Shown: in pieces, positions 1-12,166 of the stretch | Numbering within the stretch: position 1 is the stretch's first letter | Layout: each line of letters begins with the position of its first letter | Source of the DNA: Dactylonectria macrodidyma | Lineage: Eukaryota > Ascomycota > Sordariomycetes > Hypocreales > Nectriaceae | Direction of reading: 5' to 3' | Length of the DNA: 48,298 nt | NCBI GenBank assembly: GCA_020744425.1 | Contig: JAGMUV010000060.1 | Location: 1-48,298 of the forward strand | Position numbers and translations under genes: made by a program | The notes under the pieces: model-generated | Database searches by the model: none | Told to the model about the DNA's origin: nothing | Seen by the model: only the letters and a program-made list of their open reading frames with translations

Positions 1-3000
1 CTTTCTAAGCCATTCTTACTAAAGGACTAGAAGATAGCCTTAGACTTCTTTTAAGCTCTTAGACTTAAGTATAATATAGGCTAGAGCTCTTAAATATATA
101 TTATATACTTATTAATAAGTTTAATTACTCTTATATACTACTCTCTTTAGCCTTTTCTTACTTCTTTTGTAATAATAAAGTAAACTTTATTAAGCTTTAA
201 TTATACTCTATTAATTATAAGGATTATATTAAGTATATAATATATTAATATAATAGGCATTTTATATATTACTTTACTTTCTACTTTATTACTTTTAATA
301 CTTTAGTATAGTTATAAGTATATATAAGGTCTAAATTCTTTATAAAGTAATATAATAGTATATATAAGCTACTTATATAAAAGTAGCTTATTATAGTACT
401 TAAATAGAGTAAAGACTTTAAGATATAAGTATTAATTAACTTAATTATAAAATATATAGTATTTATTTATAGTATATATTCTTTTTAAAATAAGAAGTAA
501 GAACTTAAAATATATAATTATAACTTTAACTATTTAAAAGCATTTATTATATTTAGCTTAGTAGATTTATATTAATAAAGCCTTTATTAATATATATTTT
601 AATATAAAAACTAATTAGTTATAATTAAGCTAAAGAGAATAGTTTTATTATACTACTTATTATAGTAGAACCCTTATATTATTACTTTCTACTTTTATTA
701 TTAATATACTCTATTTTAGAATATTATTTTAAGTAAGAAATTTAGTATTATAAATTACTAAGATTAGTATAAATAGTAAGGCTATAGTAGCTTATATAAC
801 TACAGCCTATACGAAATAGATAATTCCATTAAGGCTAATATAGAAAATAAAGCAGCTTATAATATATTTATATATATATAAGGATTCTATATTACTACTA
901 TTAATCCTAAGTTAAGTAAGAATATGCTTTAAAGTAAGAGTAATCCTTTAAGTATAGATCTTCTAAATATAAAAATAATATTCTTATAGCTCTTATAAAT
1001 TATTAACTATTATTAGTATTATAAGTATAATATTATATACTGCTTATATATAAGGAAAAGAATTAGTAATTTAGTAAAGGATATAGAAAGTACTATTATA
1101 AATATTAAGATAGTTAATATTATTAATTTAGAAAAGGAGTATTATTTTAACTTTTCTTATACTTTATAAGAGCTGGCTATAGTAATTAGAAAAGAAGGCT
1201 AGTTATATTATATCTTTAAAGCAGCTTAGAATAATAACCTTATAAATAACTTTAATCTTATAATTATCCTAAGCTAGCTAGCTAATATTAATATATCTCT
1301 TTATATTAGCTTATAAGCAGTCTTTATATATATTATAAAGTATTATAATAAAGCTAAGAAGAAGACTAAGTCTTTCTTCTAACTTATAGACTAAGTCTTG
1401 CTTTATATATTATATATTTAGTCCTTATTATCCTTCTCTTCTTACTTTATAAATAAGTTAATTATTAAAAGAGATTACTTAGTATAGGAGATTTCCTATT
1501 TATTATTTAATATTCTATTATAAGAAAGCACTTATATAATTATTACTATAAACTACTATCTATTAGAATAATAAGCATATTTATATTATATAAATAGAGA
1601 TATTAATAAGGCTATTAATAACTATAGGAAATATTTAGTAAAAAAGGACTAATATAAAAATATAATATATTTTAAATACTTATAATTATATAATTTTAAT
1701 ATATAAAGAAGACTTACTATTTATATAAAGAAGAGAGTCTTATCTTATTTCTTTTAATATAAATTTATAAAGGCCTCTTCTTAGTTTAATAACTTTTATT
1801 ATATTAAATTAATAATAGTTTATTTATATTATTCTTTAAAAGAGTTATTTATTATAAGTAAGTAGTAATTTAATTCTTTTATAATTATATATATATACTA
1901 TAAATAGTATTATAATACTTATATAAATAATTATTATAAAGAACTAGATATAGATATATTAATAGTAAAGGAAGATAAGTTTAAACTTAAGGCCTATAAA
2001 AAGCTTATTATAAAAAAGGATTAATATAAACTTACTTATATATTACTTAATTACTTATTAGAAAAAAAGAATATTAATATCTTTAGTTATTAAAATATTA
2101 ATATTAATTATAATTAGACCTTTTATATTAAGTAATATACTAATAATAATATTTTTAATAGTAATTATTAAAAGTAATATAAAGTAGAAAATACTCTTAA
2201 TTTTAATATAGATAATTAGCTATTAAAAGCTTATAATTCTTTAAATTTAAAGTAATACTTAGTATATAATATAATAATAGGCTATTTCTTAATCTAAGAT
2301 CCTTTTTAGTTATTATTTTATATAAATAGTAAAAGTAATACTAATAAGTTATACTTTATTAACTTATTCTTAATATACTTCTAAATTATAATATAGAAGA
2401 AGGGAATACTTATTTAATATACTATACTTATAAGTATTATAAGAAATTAGATTTTAAATACTACTTTATATTCCTTATTATACTTACTAATTAATAAGGA
2501 CTTTAAGCCTCTCTTAGCTATTAATAAAGCCTAGCTCTAAAAGAAGCTTAAAGATATTAAGTATCTAATTATTAATAAGAAGAGTATACTAAGACTATAT
2601 TAATTATCTTAAATTAATAACTATTTTTAAAAAGCGTTTTTAAATAAGAATAAAGAGTTCTTTAGTAATCTAAATATACTATTAGTTAGTAATTTCTTTT
2701 AGCTTTTCTTTATACTATAAAAGCTACTTTATTATAATAAAGAGATTTAGAAAGTAAAGATTAAAAGTAAAAATATATATAAGTAATTTAATAAATCAGT
2801 CTTTTTAAAGGTTATTTAATAGTAGTATAGTAATAATTAAGAAGTATTTTACTTAGCTCTTAAGGAATTATAACTACTTTAACTATTTATAGAGTCCTAG
2901 AAGTTCCTTTTTAATTATATATAAATAAAATTAGATAATTAAAAGCTTATAGGGTTTATTAATACCTTATGAGTATATATTACTAAAGATAGAGTGAATA

Positions 3001-3808
3001 AATATAATTACTATTATTTTAACTGCTTTAGCTAGCTAATTATCCAGATTATAACTAAGAATGTTAGCCTTAGTATAATTACTATACTTAATAATAAAGT
3101 AAGTAACTTTATAAAGCAGATCCTTATATATATTAGCTTCTATTTAATATTAATATTTAACCTTTAGTAATTAGTTAGCCTTTATAATAATACTTATAGT
3201 ATAGTTTATAATATTAGCTAAGTACTTAAAGCTAACTCTATTTAAGACCTTCCTTATATTATTATAATAGAGTTTAATAAATATAATAAACTAATATTCT
3301 TAACTATTACTAATAGTAAGAAGATTATTTTAATTCTTTTAATAAAGAAGGGCTTTCTTATTAAAGCTACTTTCTATACTTATATCTAATTTCCTCTAAT
3401 TATATACTATATAATTACTATATATAAATCATAAAGTATTACTAAAAATATAATAATTATAAATCTATCCTACTAAGACTTTTAGATTAATTTAAATTAT
3501 ATAACTATCTTTTATATAAAAATACTTAAGGGTCTAATATTAAATATACTATTTAATTATAATTACTTAGTCTATAAGTCTCTTCTAAATAGTATAAAGA
3601 TAAAGATAAGGGATTAAGAGCTTTAAAAATAATAAATGCTTATATAGAATCTGTATATATTATATAATACTAATAATGGCTATAGTAATGGATTAGTATA
3701 TAAATAATGTAATAATAATAATAGCTTCTCGGTCTTTGAATACACAGCCTTTAGCTAAGGCTACTCTATACACTCTATCGCCACTCTAATGTGCATAGAG
3801 TAATATAG
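1..3808 (+). mobile_element. Helitron remnant: Rep/PIF1-like helicase, left end outside window
   Basis: Helitrons move by rolling-circle replication using a Rep endonuclease fused to a PIF1-family helicase. Reading through stops on the + strand, segments resembling fungal Helitron proteins occur in order. Around 1140-1560 is the part following Rep (IIKYYNKAKKKTKSF, FINKLIIKRDY). Around 2500-2600 is a region reading KKLKDIKYLIINKKS. Around 2659-2720 is the helicase Walker B region (NLNILLVSNFF then LFFIL). Around 3385-3475 is the C-terminal motif FPLIIYY, ITIYKS, SITKNIII. Stops fall at former CAA/CAG codons and Asp/Cys codons are altered, as RIP predicts. The Rep catalytic core should lie near or left of position 1000 but I could not fix its motifs. 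The gene is dead and truncated by the window edge. Family assignment is firm; the exact frame path is not. Confidence 0.85.
3764..3808 (+). other. Candidate Helitron 3' terminal hairpin
   Basis: The arms CTCTATACAC (3764-3773) and GTGCATAGAG (3791-3800) are inverted repeats matching at 9 of 10 positions; the mismatch is a G-to-A change of the RIP type. About 8 bp later the sequence reads ATAG followed by T. Helitrons typically end in a hairpin a few bases before CTRR and insert before T. This stretch (3720-3800) is also less AT-rich than the coding part, and an R fragment starts directly after it. The ATAG end is not canonical CTAG, so the terminus is tentative. Confidence 0.45.
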
Positions 3809-3811
3809 TAT

Positions 3812-4050
3812 TTTATTTTAATATTTAGCTTTTTAATATAGCTTTTTTAATTATTTAATATATTTTAAAAACTTAAATAAAATAATAAGGTTTATATTTT
3901 AATATAATAAAAACTTTAGTCATTCTAAGTTATTATTATTTTAAGCTTAGGTTTTAAGCTATTATATTATTATTTATTATTAGTTTTTCTTTTTTAACTA
4001 ATTAACCTTAAGCCTCTTTTTAAATATATATTATTAAAGATTATAACTTT
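3812..4050 (-). repeat. R repeat, tail-side fragment
   Basis: A heavily RIP-mutated version of the tail third of R in reverse. It shows degraded TTTAGCTTTTT units, the ACTTTAGTCATTCTAAGTTA block, the AAGCTTAGGTTTTAAG block and the ending ATTATAACTTT, all in the order seen in the good copy at 11496-12560. The rest of this copy is not next to it. Confidence 0.75.
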
Positions 4051-4442
4051 AATTTGAGTTATATTATTTCTTAAAGTATAAACGCTTTTAATAGCTTTAT
4101 AAAATATTCTAATTATTAATATAAATTAGAAAATTATATAATTTAAATAAAGTTATAATATTTATTTATAAACACTATATAAAACAGTGTTATTTATACT
4201 ATACTATATTATATTACTATATATACTCTCTTTTATTTCTTCTTTTAAAAAAAGAACTTAGATTTAAATTAATTTTATTTTAATTAAAAAATACCTTTTT
4301 ATTTTATTTTAATATTATTTTAATTAAACTTACTTATATTAATTAAGTATTCTATTTTTAGCTTATTTTTAAATCTTATATATAAACTTTATATATTTTA
4401 TAATATTTATAATAAAAATAAATTAAAATTTAAATCTTAAGC
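4051..4442. other. AT-rich sequence, nothing assigned
   Basis: No reading frame, terminal repeat or match to other parts of the window could be recognised. It is almost pure A/T with RIP-like composition and is probably old transposon DNA. Confidence 0.5.
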
Positions 4443-4824
4443 TTTAATATTATATATTATTTACTAATATTAATTAATAATTTAAAAAATACTATTTTTT
4501 TTAAAAAAATATTTTAAATACTAATTTTAATATTAATTATTATAGAAAATATTATATATTTTTAATTTAATTTTTAAATTATTAATTCTCTTTAAAATAA
4601 ATATAATTTTAAAAATACTTTAAATTTTAAAATTATAAAAATTACTTATTTATTATTAAGAAATTATTAAGTTTTAATAATTTTAATTTATTAAAAGTTT
4701 TTATATTTTTATTAAACTTAATATTTAAATTATATATAAAAAAAGTATAATAATTATTAAAACTTAAGTTATTAATATAAAATATATTATATTAAATATT
4801 TATTATAATACTTTTTATTTTTTT

Positions 4825-6978
4825 AAAATTATAGTCCTTAGTAATATATACTTAGAAAGAGGCTAGGAATTAAATAGTAAAAAAAACAATAACTAATAAT
4901 AAATAATAGTATAAAGGCTTAAAACCTAAGCCTAAAGTAATAATAATTCAGAATGACTAGAGTTTTTACTGCATTAAGGTGCAAGCCTTACTATCTTAAT
5001 TAACCCTTTGAGATGCATTAAGTAGCTAGAAAGCTAGAAAGAAAAGCTGGATATTAGAAGGCAAAATCGTCATATAATAAAAGCCCCGTGAGGGTTCGTC
5101 GCATTCCAAGCTCGTCACAATTCCAATCACGTCGCAATTCAATGGTCGCAATTCTACTACCTGCTCGCGATATAACCGACTCGCAATGACCCCCCCTAAC
5201 TAAACAAACGACACAATGCGCGTATAGCGCATTACGCAACAGCCCGGCGGACCCTCGCCGATACTAGTATATGAGAATTATCTTATTATTTTTTTTTTAA
5301 GGTTATGGTCTTTAGCAGCGCACACTCAGAAAGGGGCTAGAGGTTAAATAGTAAAAAAAATAAATAACTAATAGTAAATAATAGTATAAAGGCCTAAAAC
5401 TAAAGCCTAAAGCAATAGTAACTTAGAATAACTAGAGTTTCTATTATATTAGAGTATAAGCCTTACTATCTTAATTAACTCTTTAAAATATATTAAGTAA
5501 TTAAAAAGCTAAATAGAAAAACTAAATAAAAAAGCTAAATAGAAAAGTTAAATATTAAAAAGTAAAATCATTATATAATAAAAGCCTTATAAGAGTTTAT
5601 TATATTCTAAGCTTATTATAATTTTAAATTATAATTTAATACTTTATAATTCTTATTATATTATAATTTAATTACTTATAATATAACTAACTTATAATAA
5701 CTCTTTCTAATTAAATAAATAATATAATATATATAGTATATTATATAATAGCTTAGTAAATTCTTATTAATATTAATATATAAGAATTATTTTATATATA
5801 TACTAGTTAAAAGAATTAAAGAAGATTAAAGCTTACTTTTTAAACTATAAAAAGTATTTTATTTATTTAACTTAAGACTTATAATAAAGGCTAAGTTTAA
5901 CTAACTTAATTATAAAAAGTATATTTAATTAGTAATCTTTAATTATTATATTCTTTAAGAAAACTTATTCTTATAAGCCTTATTAAATAAGGATATAATC
6001 TAATAAATTAAAATAAAGTAAGTCTTATTAAAAGAATTAGCTTAAAAGAAGGTAAAGAAGGAAATAATAACTATTAATAATGCTTTCTTTAATAACTTAA
6101 AGAGCTATAATGTATGAGTTATATAGTTATAAGCTGACCTTATACTGATTAATATATAGCTAAAGGAGTGATGATTGCGTTAAAAACTAAGGGAATCCTG
6201 GAATGGTTAAAGGATTTAGTAGAGGAAGGTTTAGAAGAGGAGGGATAAGAGTCTATTTATAACTAGGTTAACCAATCAATTAAGTCCTTCGTTTTAAAAC
6301 AACTTAAGCAATACAAACACGTGACTATATAGAAACGCAGTAGTGTAGAAATAAAAGTCTGAATAGCGGTTTTAATAGTGAGAAAATTATCTTATATATA
6401 CACTAGCTAAAAGAATTAAAGAAGATCGAAGCCTACTTCTTAAGCTATAAAGAGCATCTTATCTATCTGGCTTAGGACTTATAACAGAGGCTGAGTTTAG
6501 CTAACCTAGTTATAAGAGGCTTATCTAGTTAGTGATCTTTAGTTACTATATCTTCTAAAAGAACCTATTCCTATAAGCCCCACTAGATAAGAATATAATC
6601 TAATAGATTAAGATAGAGTAAGTCTTATTAAAAGAATTAGCTTAAAAGGAAGTAAAAAAGGAAATAATAACTATTAATAATACTTTCTTTAATAACCTAA
6701 AGAGCACTAATTATAATGCATAGGTTATATAGTTATAAGCTGACCTTATGCTAATTAATATATAGCTAAAGAAGTAATGCATTAAAAACTAAGGGAATCC
6801 TAGGTTAAAGGATTTAGTGAAGGAAGGTTGTATAAAGGAGGAGGGATAAAAGTCTATCTATAACTAGGTCGACTAATTAATCGAGTCCTTTATCTTAAGA
6901 TAACTTAAGTAATATAAATATATAATATAGAAACGCAGTAATGTAGAAATAAAAGTCCGAATAGAGGTTTTAATAGTA
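4825..6978 (+). mobile_element. R element form A, outer copy split by a second copy
   Basis: The tail half runs from 4825 to 5288 and the head half from about 6380 to 6978 (ending GGTTTTAATAGTA). The break is exactly at GAGAATTATCTTAT, which reappears as GAGAAAATTATCTTAT after the inner copy: a duplicated target of 14-16 bp. The outer copy sits in form B sequence and is flanked by TAATACTTTTTAT on the left and TAATATTTTTATA on the right, again a likely 13-14 bp target duplication. The stretch 4940-5280 keeps many CpG sites while the rest is strongly mutated. Confidence 0.85.
5289..6379 (+). mobile_element. R element form A, nested full-length copy
   Basis: It begins after ten T residues (5289-5298) with AAGGTTATGGTC and ends with GCGGTTTTAATAGTG. 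The T run on this strand equals a poly(A) run after CCTT on the other strand, as a target-primed retroposon would leave. There are no terminal inverted repeats. The middle contains the form A reading frame (see 13377-13823) in badly mutated state. The flanking 14-16 bp repeat is described under the outer copy. Length is close to the 1.1 kb of the other full copies. Confidence 0.85.
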
Positions 6979-7447
6979 ATAATATTTTTATAAATTAATT
7001 AATTTATAAAAAGATAATTTTAAAATAGTATTAATATTTAATAAATTAGTATTTAGTAAGTTAAATTATTATTAAATTATAAAGAGTTAAATTATAATAT
7101 AAATATAATTAGAATTATAATAAAATAATTTAACATATAATAAACTTTTAAAAGAGTTTTATAATATAATAATTTTACTTTTTTATACTTAGCTTTTCTA
7201 TTTAGCTTTTTTATTTAGCTTTTCTAACTATTTAATATATTTTTAAATATTAAATAAAATAATAAGCTTTATATTTTAATATATTAAAAACTCTAGTTAT
7301 TTTAAAATATTATTACTTTAAGCTTAGGTTTTAAGCCTTTATAGTATTATTTATTATTAGTTATTTTTTTTAATTATTTAATATTTAGCACTCTTTTAAA
7401 TAGATATTATTAAGAACTATAACTTTAATATTACTTTAGTTATTATA

Positions 7448-7618
7448 TAATAAGAGACTTAATTAATTACTTTCATTTAATTAAATTATAAATAGACTTT
7501 TTAAAAAAAGAATTTATAAATTTAAAACCTTTTTTTATTATATTCTTATATTTAATAAAAACCTTTTAATTTTATTATAATTATTAACACTTTTATATAT
7601 TAATAACAACTATATTAT
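7448..7618 (-). repeat. R repeat form B fragment
   Basis: Matches the head-side half of form B in reverse: a block resembling AGGACTTGATTGATTGG, then AAATAGACT, then TATATATTAATAACAACTAT. It is cut by the next R fragment. Strongly RIP-mutated. Confidence 0.5.
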
Positions 7619-7621
7619 ATT

Positions 7622-8065
7622 AAGATTATAGTCCTTAATAGTGCATACTTAGAGAGAGACTAGAGGTTAAATAATTAAAAAAGAAATAACTAATAATAAA
7701 TAATAGTATAAAGGCTTAAAACCTAAGCTTAAAGTAATAGTAATTTAGAATAACTAGAGTTTTTACTATATTAAAGTATAAGCTATATTATCTTATTTAA
7801 CCTTTTATAATATATTAAGTAGTTAGAAAAGCTGAATAGAAAAGCTAAGTAAAAAGGCTATATATTAAAAAGCAAAATCATTATATAATAAAAGCCTTAT
7901 AAACGTTTATTACATTCTAAGCTTATTATAATTCCAAGTCGCAATTTAATTACTACTTTATAATTCCCAGTTATAATTTAAAATAACCCTCTATAATTAA
8001 ACAAAGGATATAATGCATATATAGCGTATATATAATAGCTTAGTAGACTATTACTAATATTAATA
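7622..8065 (+). repeat. R element form A, tail half, cut by a MITE
   Basis: Starts AAGATTATAGTCCTTAATAG, followed by the T-rich, GCTGAATAGAAAA-like and AAAAGCCTTAT blocks typical of the tail half. It stops at the TA where the MITE 8068-8494 is inserted. What follows that MITE is form B sequence, not the expected continuation of form A. Confidence 0.75.
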
Positions 8066-8067
8066 TA

Positions 8068-8494
8068 ATATATATATCACTCATGCGTCGCATCCAAGCA
8101 TGCATTATACCTATACTATATACTTAAAATTAAAAACCTTAATTTTCTAAAAGGTTATATATAATTATAAGATTTTTAAAAAAAAAAAAATTTTTAAATA
8201 TTTAACTAAGAAGTTAATAAATTAGTAATTTCTTAAGATTTTTAAAAAAATTATTAAGCTAGTTATAAATAAAAATAGTAAAAAGTATAATACGAATTTA
8301 ATAGTACTAGTACTATTAATATATAAAACTTAAAAGAATTCTTAAAATAAGTTATATTATAAATAATTTAATTTAAAAACCCTAGCTATTTTAAGCTTAA
8401 TTTAAACTTTTTAGGATTTTTTAAAAATTATAATTTAAGGTAAAAATCTTATTGTAATGCATGGTTAGATGCGATGTATGAGTGATATATACAT
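8068..8494. mobile_element. Pogo-like MITE, ATCACTCATGCG end type
   Basis: 427 bp flanked by TA (8066-8067 and 8495-8496). The ends are inverted repeats: left ATATATATATCACTCATGCG, right the complement of ATGTATATATCACTCATACA. The interior shares the TATACTTAAAA and AAAATTATTAAGCTAGTTAT blocks with the other MITEs here. There is no coding capacity; it would depend on a pogo-type transposase. Confidence 0.85.
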
Positions 8495-8496
8495 TA

Positions 8497-8690
8497 GTAT
8501 TTAAAATATTTTTTAAAATAAATAGTATTTTTTAAGTTATTAGTTAATATAAATAAAAACGAAATAATATAAGTTATAAATAATATAATTATTATTAATA
8601 TATAAAATAATTAATAAGTATATTAAAAACTAAAGAATTTTAATTATTATTAATATTAATTATAAAGCTATTAGTATACTTAGCTAATTA
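8497..8690 (+). repeat. R repeat form B internal fragment
   Basis: Matches 45405-45530, the internal part of form B in direct orientation (AATAGTATTTTTTAAGTTAT, then ATAATATAAGTTATAAATAA). From about 8690 to 8785 I recognise nothing. Confidence 0.5.
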
Positions 8691-8785
8691 AGAATATAAA
8701 TAGAGTAAGGGTCTTATAAATAATAGAAGAATATAGTAAAAGGAGATTGTAAGTTCTTAATTGAAGTAATATAAATATTGAAGTT

Positions 8786-9317
8786 TTAATCCTTAGTAGC
8801 GCACACTTAGAAAGAGGCCAGAGGTTAAATAAGTAAAAAAAGAAAAATTATAACTAATAGTAAATAACAGTATAAAGGCTTAAAACCTAAGCCTAAAGCA
8901 ATAGTAATTCAGAATGATTAGAGTTTTTATTATATTAAAGTATAAGCCTTATTATTCTCTTTAACCTTTTAAGACGCATTAAGTAGCTAAAGGCTAGATA
9001 GAAAGCTAGATAGAAAAGCTGAATAGAAAAGCTGAATATTAAAAGTAAAATTATTAAATAATAAAAGCCTTATAAAAGTTACTTTATTACATTCTAAGCT
9101 TATTATAGTTCTGACTTATACTTATATTATAATTTAATTACTTTATTATAATTCTAAATTATAATCTAACTTATTAAAGACTAATTACCTTATTATAATT
9201 TCATTAATTTATACTAAATATTATAATAAGTATTTAATATAATATATTTTATATTTTTAATAACTTAAGTTTTAATAATTATTATATTCTTTTTATATAT
9301 AATTTAAATATTAAAAG
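8786..9317 (+). repeat. R repeat form B, tail half, cut by a pogo-like transposon
   Basis: Begins with the tail signature TCCTTAGTAGCGCACACTTA and carries the GCTAGATAGAAA-type repeats. It continues into form B sequence shared with 36300-36540 (AACTTAAGTTTTAATAATTA, TATATAATTTAAATATTAAA). It stops at the TA in which the element 9320-12665 is inserted. Confidence 0.7.
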
Positions 9318-10431
9318 TAATATATAATATTAGTAAGTAAATTAAATCAGTAAGTAAATTAAAAATCTTAACCCTTACTTTTAAATATATAGTAAAAATA
9401 TAATAGACTATTTAATTAATTAAAACTAATAGTTATACTCTTCTCTAAATATTATAATAACTATTTAATAAGTCCCTATATTATAATCAGTCTTTTTATA
9501 AGTTTTATAATGCCTTTCTTTTAATTATACTAACCTTTCTTAACTACTACTTCTTAATAATTTAGCTATTACTTATATATTAATATTTATTTAATTAATT
9601 ATTTTCTTATTTTTATTTATAGTTATTTTCCTTCTATTCTATAGCTATTTTCTTTTAGCTTTCTATTACTTACTAAAGGCTTTATTTAACTATTAAAAGA
9701 CCTTAGCTTTAGACTTTAATAGTATTACTTTATATATTATTCTTTTTATTCTTTTAAAAAGTAACTTAAGTACTTTAAAAATTAATACTAAAGAGCTATT
9801 CTAATACTATTTAATTTATCTTTTAAAATATTTAGATTAAAAAGTAGCTTTAAGGATAGTCTTTAATATCTTAAAGACTTAAGGGTTAAGAAAGCTAACC
9901 TCTTCTTTAATAAGTATTAAAGTCTATAGCTATATATTAAGCTTTAATATAATACTTTCTAAGTCTAGAAGAATAAATCTAGCTCTTTTAAAACCTCTTT
10001 AGATATTAGCTTTTATTATTAAAGCTTAAAATATAATATAAAAGGCTAAGAAAAAGTCAGTCTTTAAAATATAAGTTATAAAGTATTAAATTAAATACTC
10101 TATTTACTAATTATAAGCCTTTTTAAATAGTTTAAAGTACTTAATATTAAAAAGCTAAAGTAAATAAGATAAATAAAGTAATATATAAAGTATAATAATA
10201 TTCTTCTTTTTATAATATACTTTAAAGTTTATTAAATAATAGCTTTTATATTTATTAAAGATTAGAAATTAATATTAATTATTTAATTAAGTCCTTATAT
10301 ACTTATTAAAGTATTTTAATTATTTAAGACTTATATTATTATTAATCTAATTATTTTTAATTATTATAATAATTTAATTACTTAAAATATTATATTTTTA
10401 ATACTAATTAATAAAGTAATATTAGCTTATA

Positions 10432-10836
10432 ATGTACTTAATAAGCGAGCGCCGCAATTAAGCGAGCGCCGCACCTATACTGTATACTTAAAACTCTAAA
10501 CTTTAAATTTCTTAAAATAGGCTATATAGCTTTAAGATTTTTAAGGATTTAATTTTAAATATCTAATTAAAAAGTTAAACTAGTATTTTTTTTAGACTTT
10601 TTAAAAAATTATTAAACTAATTATAAATTAAAATAGTAAAATAGATAGTGCGAATTTTATACTACTAGCGCTATAGATATATATAATTTAAAAAAATTCT
10701 TAAAAATAAGATATTTTATAAATAAGTTAGGTTAAAAATCTTAGCTATTTTAGGCTTAGTTTGGATTTTTAAGATTTTTTTTAAAATCACAATTTAAGGT
10801 AAAAATCTCACTGCGGCGCTCGCTTATTATATACGT
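10432..10836. mobile_element. Pogo-like MITE, AAGCGAGCGCCGC end type
   Basis: 405 bp flanked by TA (10430-10431 and 10837-10838), inserted in the pogo-like transposon. The left end reads ATGTACTTAATAAGCGAGCG and then carries AAGCGAGCGCCGC twice within 30 bp. The right end is the complement of ACGTATATAATAAGCGAGCG. The interior is palindromic-looking AT-rich DNA shared with the other MITEs. Confidence 0.9.
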
Positions 10837-11610
10837 TAATTATAATAAATAAGTAAATTATTTAATCTTTTATATTAATAGTTTAAATAATTATAATCTA
10901 TTTTTAATTTTTAAATTAAATTAATTTAGAATTTTTATATCTTTTTATATTTATAATAACTATTCTACTTATAATTATACTTATTATAAAACTAGTCTTA
11001 TTAAAATTATAAATATTAATAAAAATAATATTATATTTTATAATTATATTCTTTATAAGTTTAAACTAATTATAAATAATTATTAAATCTTTATATTTAG
11101 CTTTTTAATAATTATATTTATAAAAAGAATATATCTTAAGTTTTAAGTATTATTTAATAAATTTAAAAGTTTAATACTTATTAATAAATAATTTATTATA
11201 TTCTATAAGTAGTTAGTTAGCTATTCTTTTAATACTATATAATTATAAAAAAAACCTTTATAAATCTAAATTAAGAATAAACTAAATAATAATCTTTTCT
11301 TTTAAATTAAATAGTTTATATAATTTTAGAATAATATTATATTAAGTAGAAATACTATAGTATTAGTACTATAGTGAATTATATAGTGCTTTATAGATCT
11401 TTATAATATAATAAAGAGCTAAGTTTTAGTTATTTTAAAGGGCTTAAAGAGTAAGAAGGATATTTACCTCTTTATTTAATTATAATATATTTAGTCGCTA
11501 TTAAAACCACTGTTCGGACTTTTGTTTCTGCGCTGCCGCGTTTCTATATCATGTATTTGCATTGCTTGAGTTGTTTTAAGACGAAGGACTTGATTGATTG
11601 GTCGACCTAG

Positions 11611-11733
11611 TTATAGATAGACTCTTATCCCTCCTCCCTTAACCACTAAGAACCAACCTTCCTCCGCTAAATCCTTTAACCTACTAAGCAGCAAGATTCC
11701 CTTAGTTTCTAATGCGTTAGTCGTTTTACGCAT
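11611..11733 (-). CDS. Possible small reading frame in the shared head region of R
   Basis: A 40-codon open frame begins at an ATG overlapping the stop of the form B frame (ATGCGTAA) and ends TAA. It contains ALETKGILLLSRLKDLAEEG. In form A copies an equivalent frame, starting at an ATG overlapping the form A stop (TGATG, 31880-31884), reads ALETKGILERLKDLAEEG. The junction therefore looks alike in both forms. Against it: other copies (13830-13930) carry a 4-bp length difference that breaks the frame. It may be an old C-terminal exon or chance. Confidence 0.25.
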   Translation of the reverse strand: MRKTTNALETKGILLLSRLKDLAEEGWFLVVKGGGIRVYL

Positions 11734-12166
11734 TAATAATAGCCACGTTTCTCATGACTTGCATCATCCACCCCTCGTTAATATCAGTTAGCGACTCGAA
11801 GAACGCTATTTCTTCTAGGGATATTTCAGATGCCGGCTTCGCTACTAGTCGCCTTAAGAAGTATCGTTCGTTTTTGATCTAGTTCTTGAATCGTCAGTTA
11901 CCTCTAAAGAAGCACAGTCTTAAGAATACCTCAGTCTTAAAGATCGTTAAGGCAACTCACTCACTATTAGAGAATCACTAAGTCTTAATAGTTCTAGTTT
12001 CTTTAAGACTATATCCTATTACTATAGCTTTTAGCTTATTAAGGGTTTCTATATCCTTACTAAGCTTAATATCTAGGTTATATATAGAGAGAGCATAGTA
12101 GCTACTAAAACCCGAGTTGCTAAGAGCGTAGAGTGTGTTATACTAGACGTTTATTATAGTGTTTGT
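11726..12166 (-). pseudogene. Form B reading frame of R, about 147 codons
   Basis: I do not recognise the protein. Read on the minus strand, one frame stays coherent from about 12166 to the TAA at 11728-11726, with segments YNTLYALSNSGFSSYYALSI, KLSKDIETLNKLKAIVIGYS, RLVAKPASEISLEEIAFFES and INEGWMMQVMRNVAIINA. The few internal stops (TAG, TGA, TGA, TGA, TAG) fit C-to-T or G-to-A changes of CAG, CGA or TGG. It looks soluble and mainly helical. No clear ATG is seen at the left. It is antisense to the poly(A)-like end of the element. Coding origin is an inference from frame coherence; function unknown. Confidence 0.55.

Larger units (their letters stand above)
4443..7427 (-). repeat. R repeat form B, reverse, split by R form A copies
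   Basis: The outer pieces 4443-4824 and 6979-7427 match the internal and tail regions of form B elsewhere (for example 14230-14604 and 16893-17338). The gap between them is filled by the two nested form A copies. The head end is not visible. The piece at 6979-7427 ends with the degraded tail signature near ACTATAACTTT. Base composition is nearly pure A/T, so this copy is older than its insertions. Confidence 0.6.

Noticed and set aside
5054..5239. 61-codon minus strand frame
   Set aside because: It lies in the untranslated tail half of R and is not kept open in sister copies.
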